A DNA stretch of 64,000 nt from Novosphingobium sp. CF614. GTDB taxonomy: Bacteria > Pseudomonadota > Alphaproteobacteria > Sphingomonadales > Sphingomonadaceae. The notes under the pieces were generated by a model. It ran no database searches and had not been told where the DNA came from. It saw only the letters and a program-made list of their open reading frames with translations. Numbering within the stretch: position 1 is the stretch's first letter; every line of letters starts with the position of its first letter. Below, piece after piece: positions 17,984 to 25,950 of the stretch. Position numbers and translations under genes: made by a program. The stretch lies in NCBI RefSeq assembly GCF_900113255.1, contig NZ_FOOR01000010.1:1-64000 (forward strand). Direction: 5' to 3'.

Positions 17984-18997
17984 ATGTTTCCGAGGTACGA
18001 TGCGCTGGCGCGCCAAGATTTTTCTGAGTACGATTTCATCATGTCTGCGATTTTCCCAGGAATTCCCCGGATCGAATCTCCCCTGTTCCGTCCAGACGAT
18101 CCTGCCTATGGTTTCTCGGCTGAGGACCAAGCCACAGGGGCCGACCTGTCCACCCGGGGCTATGCCGTGATCGATTTCCCCGATCCGGACATCGACGCGC
18201 GCATCGAGCGTATCAAGGCGAACCTCGCACCGCGCCTGGGGATCGACCTGATCAATCCCGGGGCAGATAAGACGGCCGCGCATCGGCGTATCCAGGATGC
18301 CTGGACCTTCGACCAGGATGTTCGCGCAATCGCGGGCAACACACAGATCCTAGCGCTGCTGGAGCGCTTATACGGCCGACGGGCCTTCCCGTTCCAGACC
18401 CTCAACTTCCCGCTCGGCACCCAGCAGGCGGCCCACTCGGATTCCGTACACTTTTCGAGCCTGCCCGAACGCTTCATGTGCGGGGTCTGGCTTGCCATGG
18501 AGGACATCCATCCCGACGCTGGGCCCTTATTCTACATCCCGGGATCGCATCGATGGCCGATCGTCTCCAATCTGATGATCGGGCGCCGCGGTCATGGCTC
18601 GGCCTTGTCCTCCGCTCAAGATCCCTACGGGCCTGCCTGGCGGGCCCTGCAGGCCGCCTTCGGCGCTGAAGAAGGGCAGTTCCTCGCACGCAAGGGTCAG
18701 GCGCTGATTTGGTGCGCGAACCTGCTCCACGGCGGCTCGCCTCAGACCAACCCGAGCCTCACCCGGTGGTCGCAGGTGACACACTACTTCTTCGACGACT
18801 GTATCTATTATACGCCCGCCTTCTCGGACGAAGCGGTCGGCCGTCTCGACATGCGTCGCCTCGTCGACATCACTGACGGCGCCCAGCGCGCCAACAGCTT
18901 TCTCGGCGAAATCCTGCCTTTACCTCGCCCCCCTCGACTCGGAAGCATCCGGAAACGGGCCCGAACGCTTTGGCGACAGCTTTCCGCCAAGGCCTGA
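17984..18997 (+). CDS. Phytanoyl-CoA dioxygenase (PhyH) family oxygenase
   Basis: A non-haem Fe(II)/2-oxoglutarate oxygenase of the PhyH type. From the ATG at 17984 it is 337 aa. The iron ligands are HSD (His151, Asp153) and a distal His in NLLHGGSPQTN (His249), with a likely oxoglutarate-binding Arg (Arg261). Other family traits are GPLFYIPGSHRWP and TRGYAVIDFPD. PhyH members in glycan loci are thought to hydroxylate sugars or lipids; the substrate here is unknown. The start is uncertain: ATGs at 17924 and 18041 are in frame and none has a strong ribosome binding site. It diverges from kpsE. Confidence 0.82.
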   Translation: MFPRYDALARQDFSEYDFIMSAIFPGIPRIESPLFRPDDPAYGFSAEDQATGADLSTRGYAVIDFPDPDIDARIERIKANLAPRLGIDLINPGADKTAAHRRIQDAWTFDQDVRAIAGNTQILALLERLYGRRAFPFQTLNFPLGTQQAAHSDSVHFSSLPERFMCGVWLAMEDIHPDAGPLFYIPGSHRWPIVSNLMIGRRGHGSALSSAQDPYGPAWRALQAAFGAEEGQFLARKGQALIWCANLLHGGSPQTNPSLTRWSQVTHYFFDDCIYYTPAFSDEAVGRLDMRRLVDITDGAQRANSFLGEILPLPRPPRLGSIRKRARTLWRQLSAKA

Positions 18998-19078
18998 GCG
19001 ACACCCGCGTCCAAATATCGGCGTGGTTGCGGGTTGGACCGGGCGTAAAGCGGTGCCGGCGCCGTGGTGTTGTCATCT

Positions 19079-19891
19079 CTACCGGACCCACCTCACGCGG
19101 TCGGCGATCATGCGCACGGCGCGCTTGGCGCCGTTGCGCCCGCGGCTCACTGCTCGCAGCAGGCGCCTGAAATCCGGCCGGATCGTGGCGAGATCGTCCA
19201 GTTCCTGGTATATTGTCCAGAACGCGTCCACGCCGATGGCACGCGGCATGTTGAAAACGCCGTGATAGCCGAAAGCGGTTTCGATATCTCCCGTCCGCTC
19301 GGCCGCGAAAAGGTCGGCGAGATCGCGCGGGGCGAAACGCATGCCCTGCCCTTCGAGCCAGTCGCGGTTGGTGCGGCCGATGGCAACGTCCTCGGGGTGC
19401 AGGGGTAGGAACTGCGGCGCGCGGCAGGCTTCCAAGAGGCGCCGACTGCGTAGTGAGAAACCGCCGTTGCCCACGTCGTGCCCGTCACCGAACTGCGGCC
19501 AGCTGGCGCCGATGTAGTCGCAGTCGAGGAACTGCGCCTGCCAGCGGTTCGCATCGAGCAGGTGCCCGTCCCACTGCGTTACGAGGCAATGCGAGGTCTT
19601 CACGTGATCCACCAACTGCGTCAGGAGGAAGTCAGAATAGGCGGCCGAGGAGGCGAGCCGTCCGATCAGCACGACCTCGATCTCAGGATGATGGGGCCGG
19701 ACGGGCACGTCGGTCAGAAGCCTGCAGGCGGCGAAGGCGACCTGCTCCAGGCTTGCCTCCAGTGCACGCACGGTGGCCGCCACGTTCACCGAAGTCACCG
19801 CGCACAGCGTCACCTGCGGCAGGGCGAGCCGGTCGGAGCGGATCTGGGTGTGCGCCTGAGGATGGTTCTCGGCATGGCAATGCATGGTCAT
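19079..19891 (-). CDS. DUF5672-type putative glycosyltransferase
   Basis: The 270-aa protein shows the DUF5672 pattern: LPQVTLCAVTSVN at the start of the domain, TQWDGHLLDANRW, FLDCDYIGASWPQFGD and DVGNGGFSLRSRRLL, then a late Glu/Asp-rich segment (PEDVAIGR). Members are predicted GT-A-like glycosyltransferases, and no acceptor is established. It follows the GT2 gene on the same strand after 11 bases and ends convergently with the dioxygenase gene. Confidence 0.78.
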   Translation of the reverse strand: MTMHCHAENHPQAHTQIRSDRLALPQVTLCAVTSVNVAATVRALEASLEQVAFAACRLLTDVPVRPHHPEIEVVLIGRLASSAAYSDFLLTQLVDHVKTSHCLVTQWDGHLLDANRWQAQFLDCDYIGASWPQFGDGHDVGNGGFSLRSRRLLEACRAPQFLPLHPEDVAIGRTNRDWLEGQGMRFAPRDLADLFAAERTGDIETAFGYHGVFNMPRAIGVDAFWTIYQELDDLATIRPDFRRLLRAVSRGRNGAKRAVRMIADRVRWVR

Positions 19892-19902
19892 CCCTGGGTC
19901 GC

Positions 19903-21483
19903 CTACAACCGCACCACGAAACGCTCACTGAACCGGTTGAGCTGCGGATGATGGTAAGGGTCCACCACCTCGTCCGTGTTCCAGCGGGCCTTGAGCGCCG
20001 CCAATTCGCCAGCAAGCCGCGCCGCGCCCACGGGATCACGGTCCAACCCACGCGAGACGGATTCGTGGTGCACCAGCGTCGCGCGCGGTTCGTAGAGCGA
20101 CTGCCACCCTCTCGCGTTCAGCCGCATGCACAAGTCCACGTCGTTGAAAGCGACTGCGAAGTTCGCCTCATCGAGACCACCCACCGCCTCGAAACGCGCG
20201 CGCTGGACAACCAGGCACGCGGCGGTCACTGCCGAAACGAACTGCGGTAGCGCGTGACGGCGGAAATAGCCTTCCTCGTCCGGATGCAGCAGGCGATGGG
20301 CATGAGCGGCCCCTCCCCCCACTCCCAGCACGACGCCGGCATGCTGAATGCGCCCGTCGGGATAGAGTAGCCGCGCGCCCACAGCACCCACTTCTGGGCG
20401 CAGCGCGTGAGCCGCCATGATCGCCAGCCAGTCTGGCGAAAGGACCTCGATGTCATTGTTGAGCAGGCACAGCAGCTGCCCGCACGCCTCGTGAGCCGCG
20501 CGATTGTTGAGCGTGGAGAAGTTGAACGGCCCGGGCGCGCGCAACACCCGGTGGCAGGCAGGGTCGAGCGCGTCAAGCCAAGCGAGTGTCGCGGGATCGT
20601 CGCTGCCGTTGTCAACGATGATCACCTCCATGTCGGGATAGTCCGTGCGCGCCAGTCCCTTGATGCAGGTGCGCAGCAGGTTGAGCCGGTTGCGCGTGGG
20701 CACGAGCACGCTGACCAGCGGTAACGCGCCGATCATCGCGGGCGTGGGAACCACCCGGGCGGGCACGCGGGGGGCAGGCCGCGACCGGCGATGGTGCAGG
20801 ACATGTGGGAGGCGCTGCGGCGTGCCCTTGCCTTCCACCGCAAAGGCGACGAGCCGTACGGCCCAGTCTGCGCCGGACGCGACGGCAAGATCGGTCGCGC
20901 CGGCGCGCACGATGCAGGCGCCGGTCAGGTAGTCGAAGTGGCGGTAAAGCTCGGCGTTCCATCCCGGCTTGAAATGTGGGGCATGGCGCTGTCCCCCGGC
21001 ATCAAGCAGGTCGTCGTCGGCATAGACGACGTGAGTCCGTGTCCCAGCAACGAAGTCGGTGGCGCGGCGATAGGCTGCAGCAGCGCCCGGTGCCAGCACA
21101 TCCCCGACAGCGACCGGCAGGAGCCAGGCCCCATCGCGCCAGTCGATACGGCGGGCGGCTTCGGCTAGGTCCGGAATGTCTGGTGTGCCCACCGCCAGCG
21201 CGACCACGCCCTCTTGCTCGAGGCTACGCAGCGTTTCGTCCAGTGCGCCCCGCCCTGCCCTGACATCCACTAACGCGAAAATTGGTGGCCCGGCCCTGCC
21301 ATAGTCATAACCCCGAGCGGGCGCTTCGCCGCGCAGCCAGATGCGGTAAGCCAGGGGCGAAACCGCCAACAACGGCGCGAATTGCGCGCGCGCGCGCGCG
21401 CGCTTTCCGAACAGACGCCACCACGCTGCGGTCAAGTAGGCGCGCGGAGCATGGCGCAGGGCATGGAGATGGACTCGTAACAT
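19903..21483 (-). CDS. Glycosyltransferase family 2, two-part
   Basis: The 526-aa protein has an N-terminal region with HVVYADDDLLD and HFKPGWNAELYRHFDYLTGA, then a full GT2 domain (about 255-500). The GT2 domain carries VSVLVPTRNRLNLLRTCI, IIVDNGSDD and LLNNDIEVLSPDWL, and later FAVAFNDVDLCMRL. This layout matches rhamnosyl- and GlcNAc-type chain-building enzymes, but the sugar cannot be read from sequence. I chose the ATG at 21483, which has AGGA about 10 bases upstream; an ATG at 21561 is in frame. Codons 27-33 (KRARARA) are encoded by a (GC)10 tract. Confidence 0.85.
   Translation of the reverse strand: MLRVHLHALRHAPRAYLTAAWWRLFGKRARARAQFAPLLAVSPLAYRIWLRGEAPARGYDYGRAGPPIFALVDVRAGRGALDETLRSLEQEGVVALAVGTPDIPDLAEAARRIDWRDGAWLLPVAVGDVLAPGAAAAYRRATDFVAGTRTHVVYADDDLLDAGGQRHAPHFKPGWNAELYRHFDYLTGACIVRAGATDLAVASGADWAVRLVAFAVEGKGTPQRLPHVLHHRRSRPAPRVPARVVPTPAMIGALPLVSVLVPTRNRLNLLRTCIKGLARTDYPDMEVIIVDNGSDDPATLAWLDALDPACHRVLRAPGPFNFSTLNNRAAHEACGQLLCLLNNDIEVLSPDWLAIMAAHALRPEVGAVGARLLYPDGRIQHAGVVLGVGGGAAHAHRLLHPDEEGYFRRHALPQFVSAVTAACLVVQRARFEAVGGLDEANFAVAFNDVDLCMRLNARGWQSLYEPRATLVHHESVSRGLDRDPVGAARLAGELAALKARWNTDEVVDPYHHPQLNRFSERFVVRL
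21384..21403. repeat. (GC)10 dinucleotide repeat
   Basis: Ten uninterrupted GC dinucleotides lie near the 5' end of the GT2 gene, about 27 codons after its start. Such tracts can slip during replication and can adopt Z-DNA. Loss or gain of a single unit would shift the reading frame near the N-terminus. Confidence 0.95.
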
Positions 21484-21785
21484 GAGCCATGTGTCCTGTG
21501 CCGTCTTCGCGTCAGGCGGGGCATGGGACTGGGCCGAGGATCGAGGACGGATCGTGGGCATAGCGGTTGCCGATAATCATTTGCCGTCACGCGGCCAAGT
21601 GGAAAGCCAGAAAGGACTGCGGAATGGTAGCCTATCGGGTTGCCGCCAATCCAGACCTCCAGGTGGGCGCCGCTCCCGGCACCATCACCCTCGCAAGCAA
21701 TTAGGACACTAATTGATGCTCGTCATTGATTTCGGAACAGGGTTGGTTTTGCAGTGCAACATGGTATGGGCGGATTGGGTGTTCC

Positions 21786-21790
21786 GGAGA
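21786..21790 (+). promoter_or_regulatory. Ribosome binding site that decides the neuB-fusion start
   Basis: GGAGA lies 7 bases before the ATG at 21798. The frame is open back to 21726, but that earlier ATG has no such site and its codons encode no recognisable domain. This supports 21798 as the true start. Confidence 0.7.
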
Positions 21791-21797
21791 TGACACT

Positions 21798-24104
21798 ATG
21801 TGGATTGAACGTAACGTGCAGCGCTTCATGGTCTTCGATGGCGACAGCATCGTCGCGGCGCTGAACAAGATCAGCGAGAACAAATCCGGCTTTGTCGTTG
21901 TGGTCAGCGGCAGCGGGCATGTCGTCGGCATGATGACCGATGGCGACATCCGGCGCTGGCTCATGACTGGCGCATCGATCGATCTCGCCGCCGAATGTGG
22001 TCGGGTAGCCAATCCCGGGTGCCTCACGGTATCGGTGGATACGCCGCATGCCGAAATCGGTGCGCTGTTCAGCGATCGTGTCCGTTCGATCCCGCTGGTA
22101 GATGGACAGGGACGGCTCGTTGCGGTGGCACTGCCGCGCAACCTTGAGTTGTCAATCAATGGCCGACCCGTCGGTAAGGGTCATCCAGCCTACATCATCG
22201 CCGAGATCGGCAACAACCATAATGGCGACGTAGCGCTGGCGAAGGAGCTCGTGCGCCTTGCTCATGATGCGGGAGCCGATTCCGCCAAGTTCCAGTTGCG
22301 CGACATGTCGTCGCTCTACGGCGGGGGCAAAAGTGACGATGCATCGCAGGATCTCGGTGCGCAGTACACCCTCGACCTACTCGCTCGCTTCAATCTCGAG
22401 CCTGAAGCTCTCTTCGAAGTCTTTGACTATGCCAAGGATCTCGGAGTGGAACCGCTGTGCACGCCGTGGGACCTTCCAAGCCTGGAAGCACTTGAGCGCT
22501 ACGGGCTCGCTGGTTACAAGGTCGCATCGGCAGACCTGACCAACCACGAATTCCTGCGGCAACTCGCCGCTACCGGCAAGCCGCTGATCCTTTCGACAGG
22601 CATGTCGGATGAGGCTGAGATCCGCCAAAGCGCCGAGTTGCTGGCGTCCGAAGGCGCACCGTTCTGTATGCTACACTGCAACTCGACCTATCCCACGCCC
22701 TACAAGGACGTGAACATGCGCTACATGTCGCGGCTCGCTGAAGTGGCGCAGTGCCCTGTCGGTTACTCCGGTCACGAGCGCGGGTGGTGGGTGCCGATCT
22801 CGGCCGTGGCGCAGGGCGCGGTGCTGGTTGAGAAGCACTTCACAGTCGATCGCGACATGGAAGGCAACGACCACAAGGTCTCGCTTCTGCCCGGTGAATT
22901 TGCGCAGATGGTTTCCGCGATTCGCAACGTCGAGGAGGCGATGGGCGTCAGCGGCGAACGCGTGATGACGCAGGGCGAGATGATGAACCGCGAGGTTCTC
23001 GCCAAGAGCCTTGTCGCAGTGGAGGACATCGCTGCCGGCACCGTCGTGACCTCTGCCATGGTGATGACCCAAAGCCCTGGGCAAGGCCTCCAACCCAACC
23101 AGATTGATAGCTTGGTCGGTCGCACCATCCGCCGCGACGTCAAGGCGCGCACGCCCTTCTTCCCCTCCGACCTCGCCGACGAGGTCATCGGTCCACGCAC
23201 CTTCCGCTTCGCGCGGCCCTGGGGCCTGCCAGTCCGCTGGCACGATTACAAGGACATGCTCGCCAAGACGAACATGACGCTGCTTGAGTACCACCTGTCT
23301 TACAAGGACATGGATGTGACGCTGGCTGACTGGTTTCCCGAGCCGCTCGCCATCGATTTTGTCGTCCATGCGCCCGAACTGTTCGCGGGCGATCACGTCC
23401 TCGATCTCGCCAGCCCGGACGAGGCCTATCGTAGTCATTCGATCGCCGAATTGCAGCGCGTGATCGATCTAACGCGCGATTTGCGCCAGTATCACAAGGG
23501 TTCGGTCACGCCGCCGCTAATCATCGTCAACATGGGCGGTTTCTCCAAGGCAGCGCCGCTGCCGCTCGACAAACGCCGCGAACTCTACGCGCGGATGGAG
23601 GATAGTCTCTCTCGCCTAGACCGCGAGGGCGCCGAGTTAATCCCGCAGACGATGCCGCCGTTCCCTTGGCACTTCGGCGGGCAGAGCTACCACAACCTGT
23701 TCATCGATGCCGACGAGATAGTGCAATTCTGCGATCGCAACGCAATGCGCATCTGCTTCGACATCTCGCACTCGCAACTAGCCTGCAACCACAATGGCTG
23801 GTCGATGAAGGGCTTCTGCGAGAAGGTCGGGCCTTATTCGGCGCACCTGCATGTGGTTGATGCCAAGGATGTGGATGGAGAAGGGCTGCAGATCGGCGAG
23901 GGCATGGTCGATTTCGACATGATCGCCCAAGTCCTCGACGAGAAGTGCCCGAAGGCCAGTTTCATCCCCGAGATCTGGCAGGGTCACAAGGACGGTGGCG
24001 CCGGTTTCTGGTTCGCGCTCGATAAGCTAGAAGAGTCGTTCGGTCGCAACGCCGCGAGCGGGCCGGCGGTTGGCACCGACATTCGCCTTGCCGCGAGGAC
24101 CTGA
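21798..24104 (+). CDS. CBS-NeuB-SAF-TIM barrel fusion: nonulosonic acid synthase
   Basis: This 768-aa protein fuses four domains. Residues 1-115 form a CBS pair (GMMTDGDIRRWL, RSIPLVDGQGRLVAV). Residues 125-385 are a NeuB-type synthase, which condenses phosphoenolpyruvate with a hexosamine-type sugar: AEIGNNHNG (135-143), KFQ (164-166), LSTGMS (265-270), CNSTYP (294-299) and EKHFTVDRDMEGNDHK (345-360). Residues 395-460 are SAF-like (AKSLVAVEDIAAGTVV, VGRTIRRDVKARTPF). Residues 480-745 form a xylose-isomerase-like barrel with candidate metal ligands (His524, Asp655, His658, His683, His685, Glu725). The last domain may make the sugar substrate, and the CBS pair may sense a nucleotide; both are inference. 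A neuA-like gene follows. Confidence 0.85.
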   Translation: MWIERNVQRFMVFDGDSIVAALNKISENKSGFVVVVSGSGHVVGMMTDGDIRRWLMTGASIDLAAECGRVANPGCLTVSVDTPHAEIGALFSDRVRSIPLVDGQGRLVAVALPRNLELSINGRPVGKGHPAYIIAEIGNNHNGDVALAKELVRLAHDAGADSAKFQLRDMSSLYGGGKSDDASQDLGAQYTLDLLARFNLEPEALFEVFDYAKDLGVEPLCTPWDLPSLEALERYGLAGYKVASADLTNHEFLRQLAATGKPLILSTGMSDEAEIRQSAELLASEGAPFCMLHCNSTYPTPYKDVNMRYMSRLAEVAQCPVGYSGHERGWWVPISAVAQGAVLVEKHFTVDRDMEGNDHKVSLLPGEFAQMVSAIRNVEEAMGVSGERVMTQGEMMNREVLAKSLVAVEDIAAGTVVTSAMVMTQSPGQGLQPNQIDSLVGRTIRRDVKARTPFFPSDLADEVIGPRTFRFARPWGLPVRWHDYKDMLAKTNMTLLEYHLSYKDMDVTLADWFPEPLAIDFVVHAPELFAGDHVLDLASPDEAYRSHSIAELQRVIDLTRDLRQYHKGSVTPPLIIVNMGGFSKAAPLPLDKRRELYARMEDSLSRLDREGAELIPQTMPPFPWHFGGQSYHNLFIDADEIVQFCDRNAMRICFDISHSQLACNHNGWSMKGFCEKVGPYSAHLHVVDAKDVDGEGLQIGEGMVDFDMIAQVLDEKCPKASFIPEIWQGHKDGGAGFWFALDKLEESFGRNAASGPAVGTDIRLAART

Positions 24105-24126
24105 GGCGGCGAGCGAGAGATAGAAT

Positions 24127-24882
24127 ATGACTGGCGTTTGCGCTCTAGTCCTCGCCCGCAGCGGTTCGAAGGGATTGCCGGGCAAGAATATCCGCTCGCT
24201 CGGTGGACACCCGCTGATCGCTTGGTCGATCGCGGCGGCCCGGGCCAGCGGCGCGGTCGACTGTGTGGTGTGCTCGACCGATTGCGAGCAGATCGCGGCG
24301 ATAGCCCGCAGCTATGGTGCCGAGACGCCCTTCTTGCGTCCTGCAGAACTGGCTTCGGACAACGCCACCGACCTCGACGTATTCGAACATGCGCTGAGTT
24401 GGCTGGACGATCATGGCAAATCGCCCGATCTCATCGTGCAACTGCGTCCGACGACGCCGTTCCGCGACCCTGCCTGGATCGACGCGGCGGTCGAGCGGAT
24501 GCGTGCCGATCTGGCGATTACCTGCGTGCGGTCCGTTACTTCGGCAGAACCGACGCCCTACAAGATGTGGTCGCTATCGCACGACGGCGCACGGCTTTCG
24601 CCGCTACTCACGGTGGAAGGCATGTCCGAGCCCTATAACATGCCGCGCCAGAAGCTGCCGCTGGCTTACTGGCACACAGGTCAACTCGACGTAATCCGCA
24701 GCGATACGATCCGCGCCGGATCGATGACGGGCACGCAGATCGCCCCGCTTCACGTGGATCGCGACCTGGCTATCGACATTGACACGCTGCGTGACTTCCA
24801 GCTTGCCGAGTTGGCCTTCGACGAGACGATGCCCGCCATCCTGCGCCATGTCATTGCAGAGCCGGTAGGGGAGGCCTCATGA
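24127..24882 (+). CDS. neuA: CMP-nonulosonate cytidylyltransferase (NeuA family)
   Basis: The 251-aa enzyme activates a sialic-like acid with CTP to give the CMP-sugar donor. It has the family P-loop-like motif ARSGSKGLPGKN (10-21), a CSTDCEQIA segment, QLRPTTPFR (105-113) and the late DRDLAIDIDT that binds metal and nucleotide. Its size matches the catalytic domain of NeuA/PseF/LegF-type enzymes. It starts 22 bases after the synthase fusion. Sequence alone cannot tell whether the product is CMP-Neu5Ac, pseudaminate, legionaminate or another nonulosonate. Confidence 0.9.
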   Translation: MTGVCALVLARSGSKGLPGKNIRSLGGHPLIAWSIAAARASGAVDCVVCSTDCEQIAAIARSYGAETPFLRPAELASDNATDLDVFEHALSWLDDHGKSPDLIVQLRPTTPFRDPAWIDAAVERMRADLAITCVRSVTSAEPTPYKMWSLSHDGARLSPLLTVEGMSEPYNMPRQKLPLAYWHTGQLDVIRSDTIRAGSMTGTQIAPLHVDRDLAIDIDTLRDFQLAELAFDETMPAILRHVIAEPVGEAS

Positions 24883-24919
24883 TGACAGGATGGATGTATA
24901 AGGTAGGCGGTAGACCCGT

Positions 24920-25897
24920 ATGGTAAGGATTGCCATCACCGGCAGTTCGGGCTTCATCGGCACGAACCTTGTCTCGCGTTACAAGCAGCAGGGGGCCGAC
25001 GTCCTCGGGCTGGATATCGTTCCGCCGCGCAATCCGCAGAACGGCGACGTCCATCGCCAGGTCGACCTGCTCGACCGCAAGGCGCTGGGCGATACGCTGG
25101 AGGCGTTTGACCCCGACTATCTTTTCCATCTTGGCGCTCGTACCGACTTGAGAGGACGCAGCGTGGGAGACTATGCTGCGAACGTGGAGGGGGTTGCCAA
25201 CCTCATGGCGGTGGTCGATCGGTGCGAGGCGTTGCGGCGGGTCGTCGTCGCGTCCTCACGCTTGGTCTGCGAAATCGGCTACCAGCCCAAAAGCGACACT
25301 GACTATCGCCCGACCACGCCATATGGCGAAAGCAAGATCGAGACCGAGAAGCTGGTCCGCGCCGCGCAGACGCGCAAGCCCTGGACAATCGTGCGCCCCA
25401 CTTCGATTTGGGGGCCCTGGTTCGCCACGCCCTACGACATGTTCTTCCGCCTCGTTGGCAAAGGGCTGTTCGTGCTGCCGCGCGGACGGGTGATCCACAA
25501 GTCCTTTGGTTTCGTCGGCAACACCGTGCATGAGCTCGATCGGATCGCCCACACGCAGCAGCCGATTGATGGCAACACCTTTTATCTATGTGATTATCCC
25601 CCGCTTGAAGTGGGCGAATGGACCGAGATGATCCGCGCGGCGATGGACGCGCCGAAGGTGCGCAGCGTGCCGTTCGGAGTGCTGAAGCTGGCGGCGGCGG
25701 CGGGTGACTTGATGGAGCGCCTGCACATGCCAGCTGCTCCGCTTACCAGCTTCCGGCTGAACAATCTTGTCGCCGAAATGACTTACGACTCTTCCACAGT
25801 GGCGGCGGTGGCGGGGGAACTGCCGTTCAGCCTGCGCGAGGGGGTCGAGCAGACTGCGGCCTGGATACGGGGCCACGAGCGGATGAGGCCCGCATAA
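24920..25897 (+). CDS. NAD-dependent epimerase/dehydratase
   Basis: The 325-aa extended short-chain dehydrogenase has GSSGFIG (8-14), FHLGARTDL and the catalytic YGESK (Tyr135, Lys139). It lies between the cytidylyltransferase and the pyruvyltransferase. A UDP-sugar 4-epimerase, dehydratase or reductase role in supplying the nonulosonate precursor or a companion sugar is plausible. The substrate cannot be assigned. The chosen start gives the usual family N-terminus (VRIAITGSSG). Confidence 0.85.
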   Translation: MVRIAITGSSGFIGTNLVSRYKQQGADVLGLDIVPPRNPQNGDVHRQVDLLDRKALGDTLEAFDPDYLFHLGARTDLRGRSVGDYAANVEGVANLMAVVDRCEALRRVVVASSRLVCEIGYQPKSDTDYRPTTPYGESKIETEKLVRAAQTRKPWTIVRPTSIWGPWFATPYDMFFRLVGKGLFVLPRGRVIHKSFGFVGNTVHELDRIAHTQQPIDGNTFYLCDYPPLEVGEWTEMIRAAMDAPKVRSVPFGVLKLAAAAGDLMERLHMPAAPLTSFRLNNLVAEMTYDSSTVAAVAGELPFSLREGVEQTAAWIRGHERMRPA

Positions 25898-25899
25898 GC

Positions 25900-25924
25900 C
25901 GCCCTCAAAGGGCGCTTAGCGCCC
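25900..25924. promoter_or_regulatory. Two overlapping, mutually exclusive hairpins
   Basis: CGCCCT (25900-25905) pairs with AGGGCG (25909-25914). Alternatively GGGCGC (25910-25915) pairs with GCGCCC (25919-25924). Both have three-base loops and share bases, so only one can form at a time. They lie in the 53-base gap between the epimerase and pyruvyltransferase genes. No T run follows. An RNA-processing or attenuation role is only a guess. Confidence 0.3.
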
Positions 25925-25950
25925 AGGCAAAAGTAAGGTACGGACGATAT

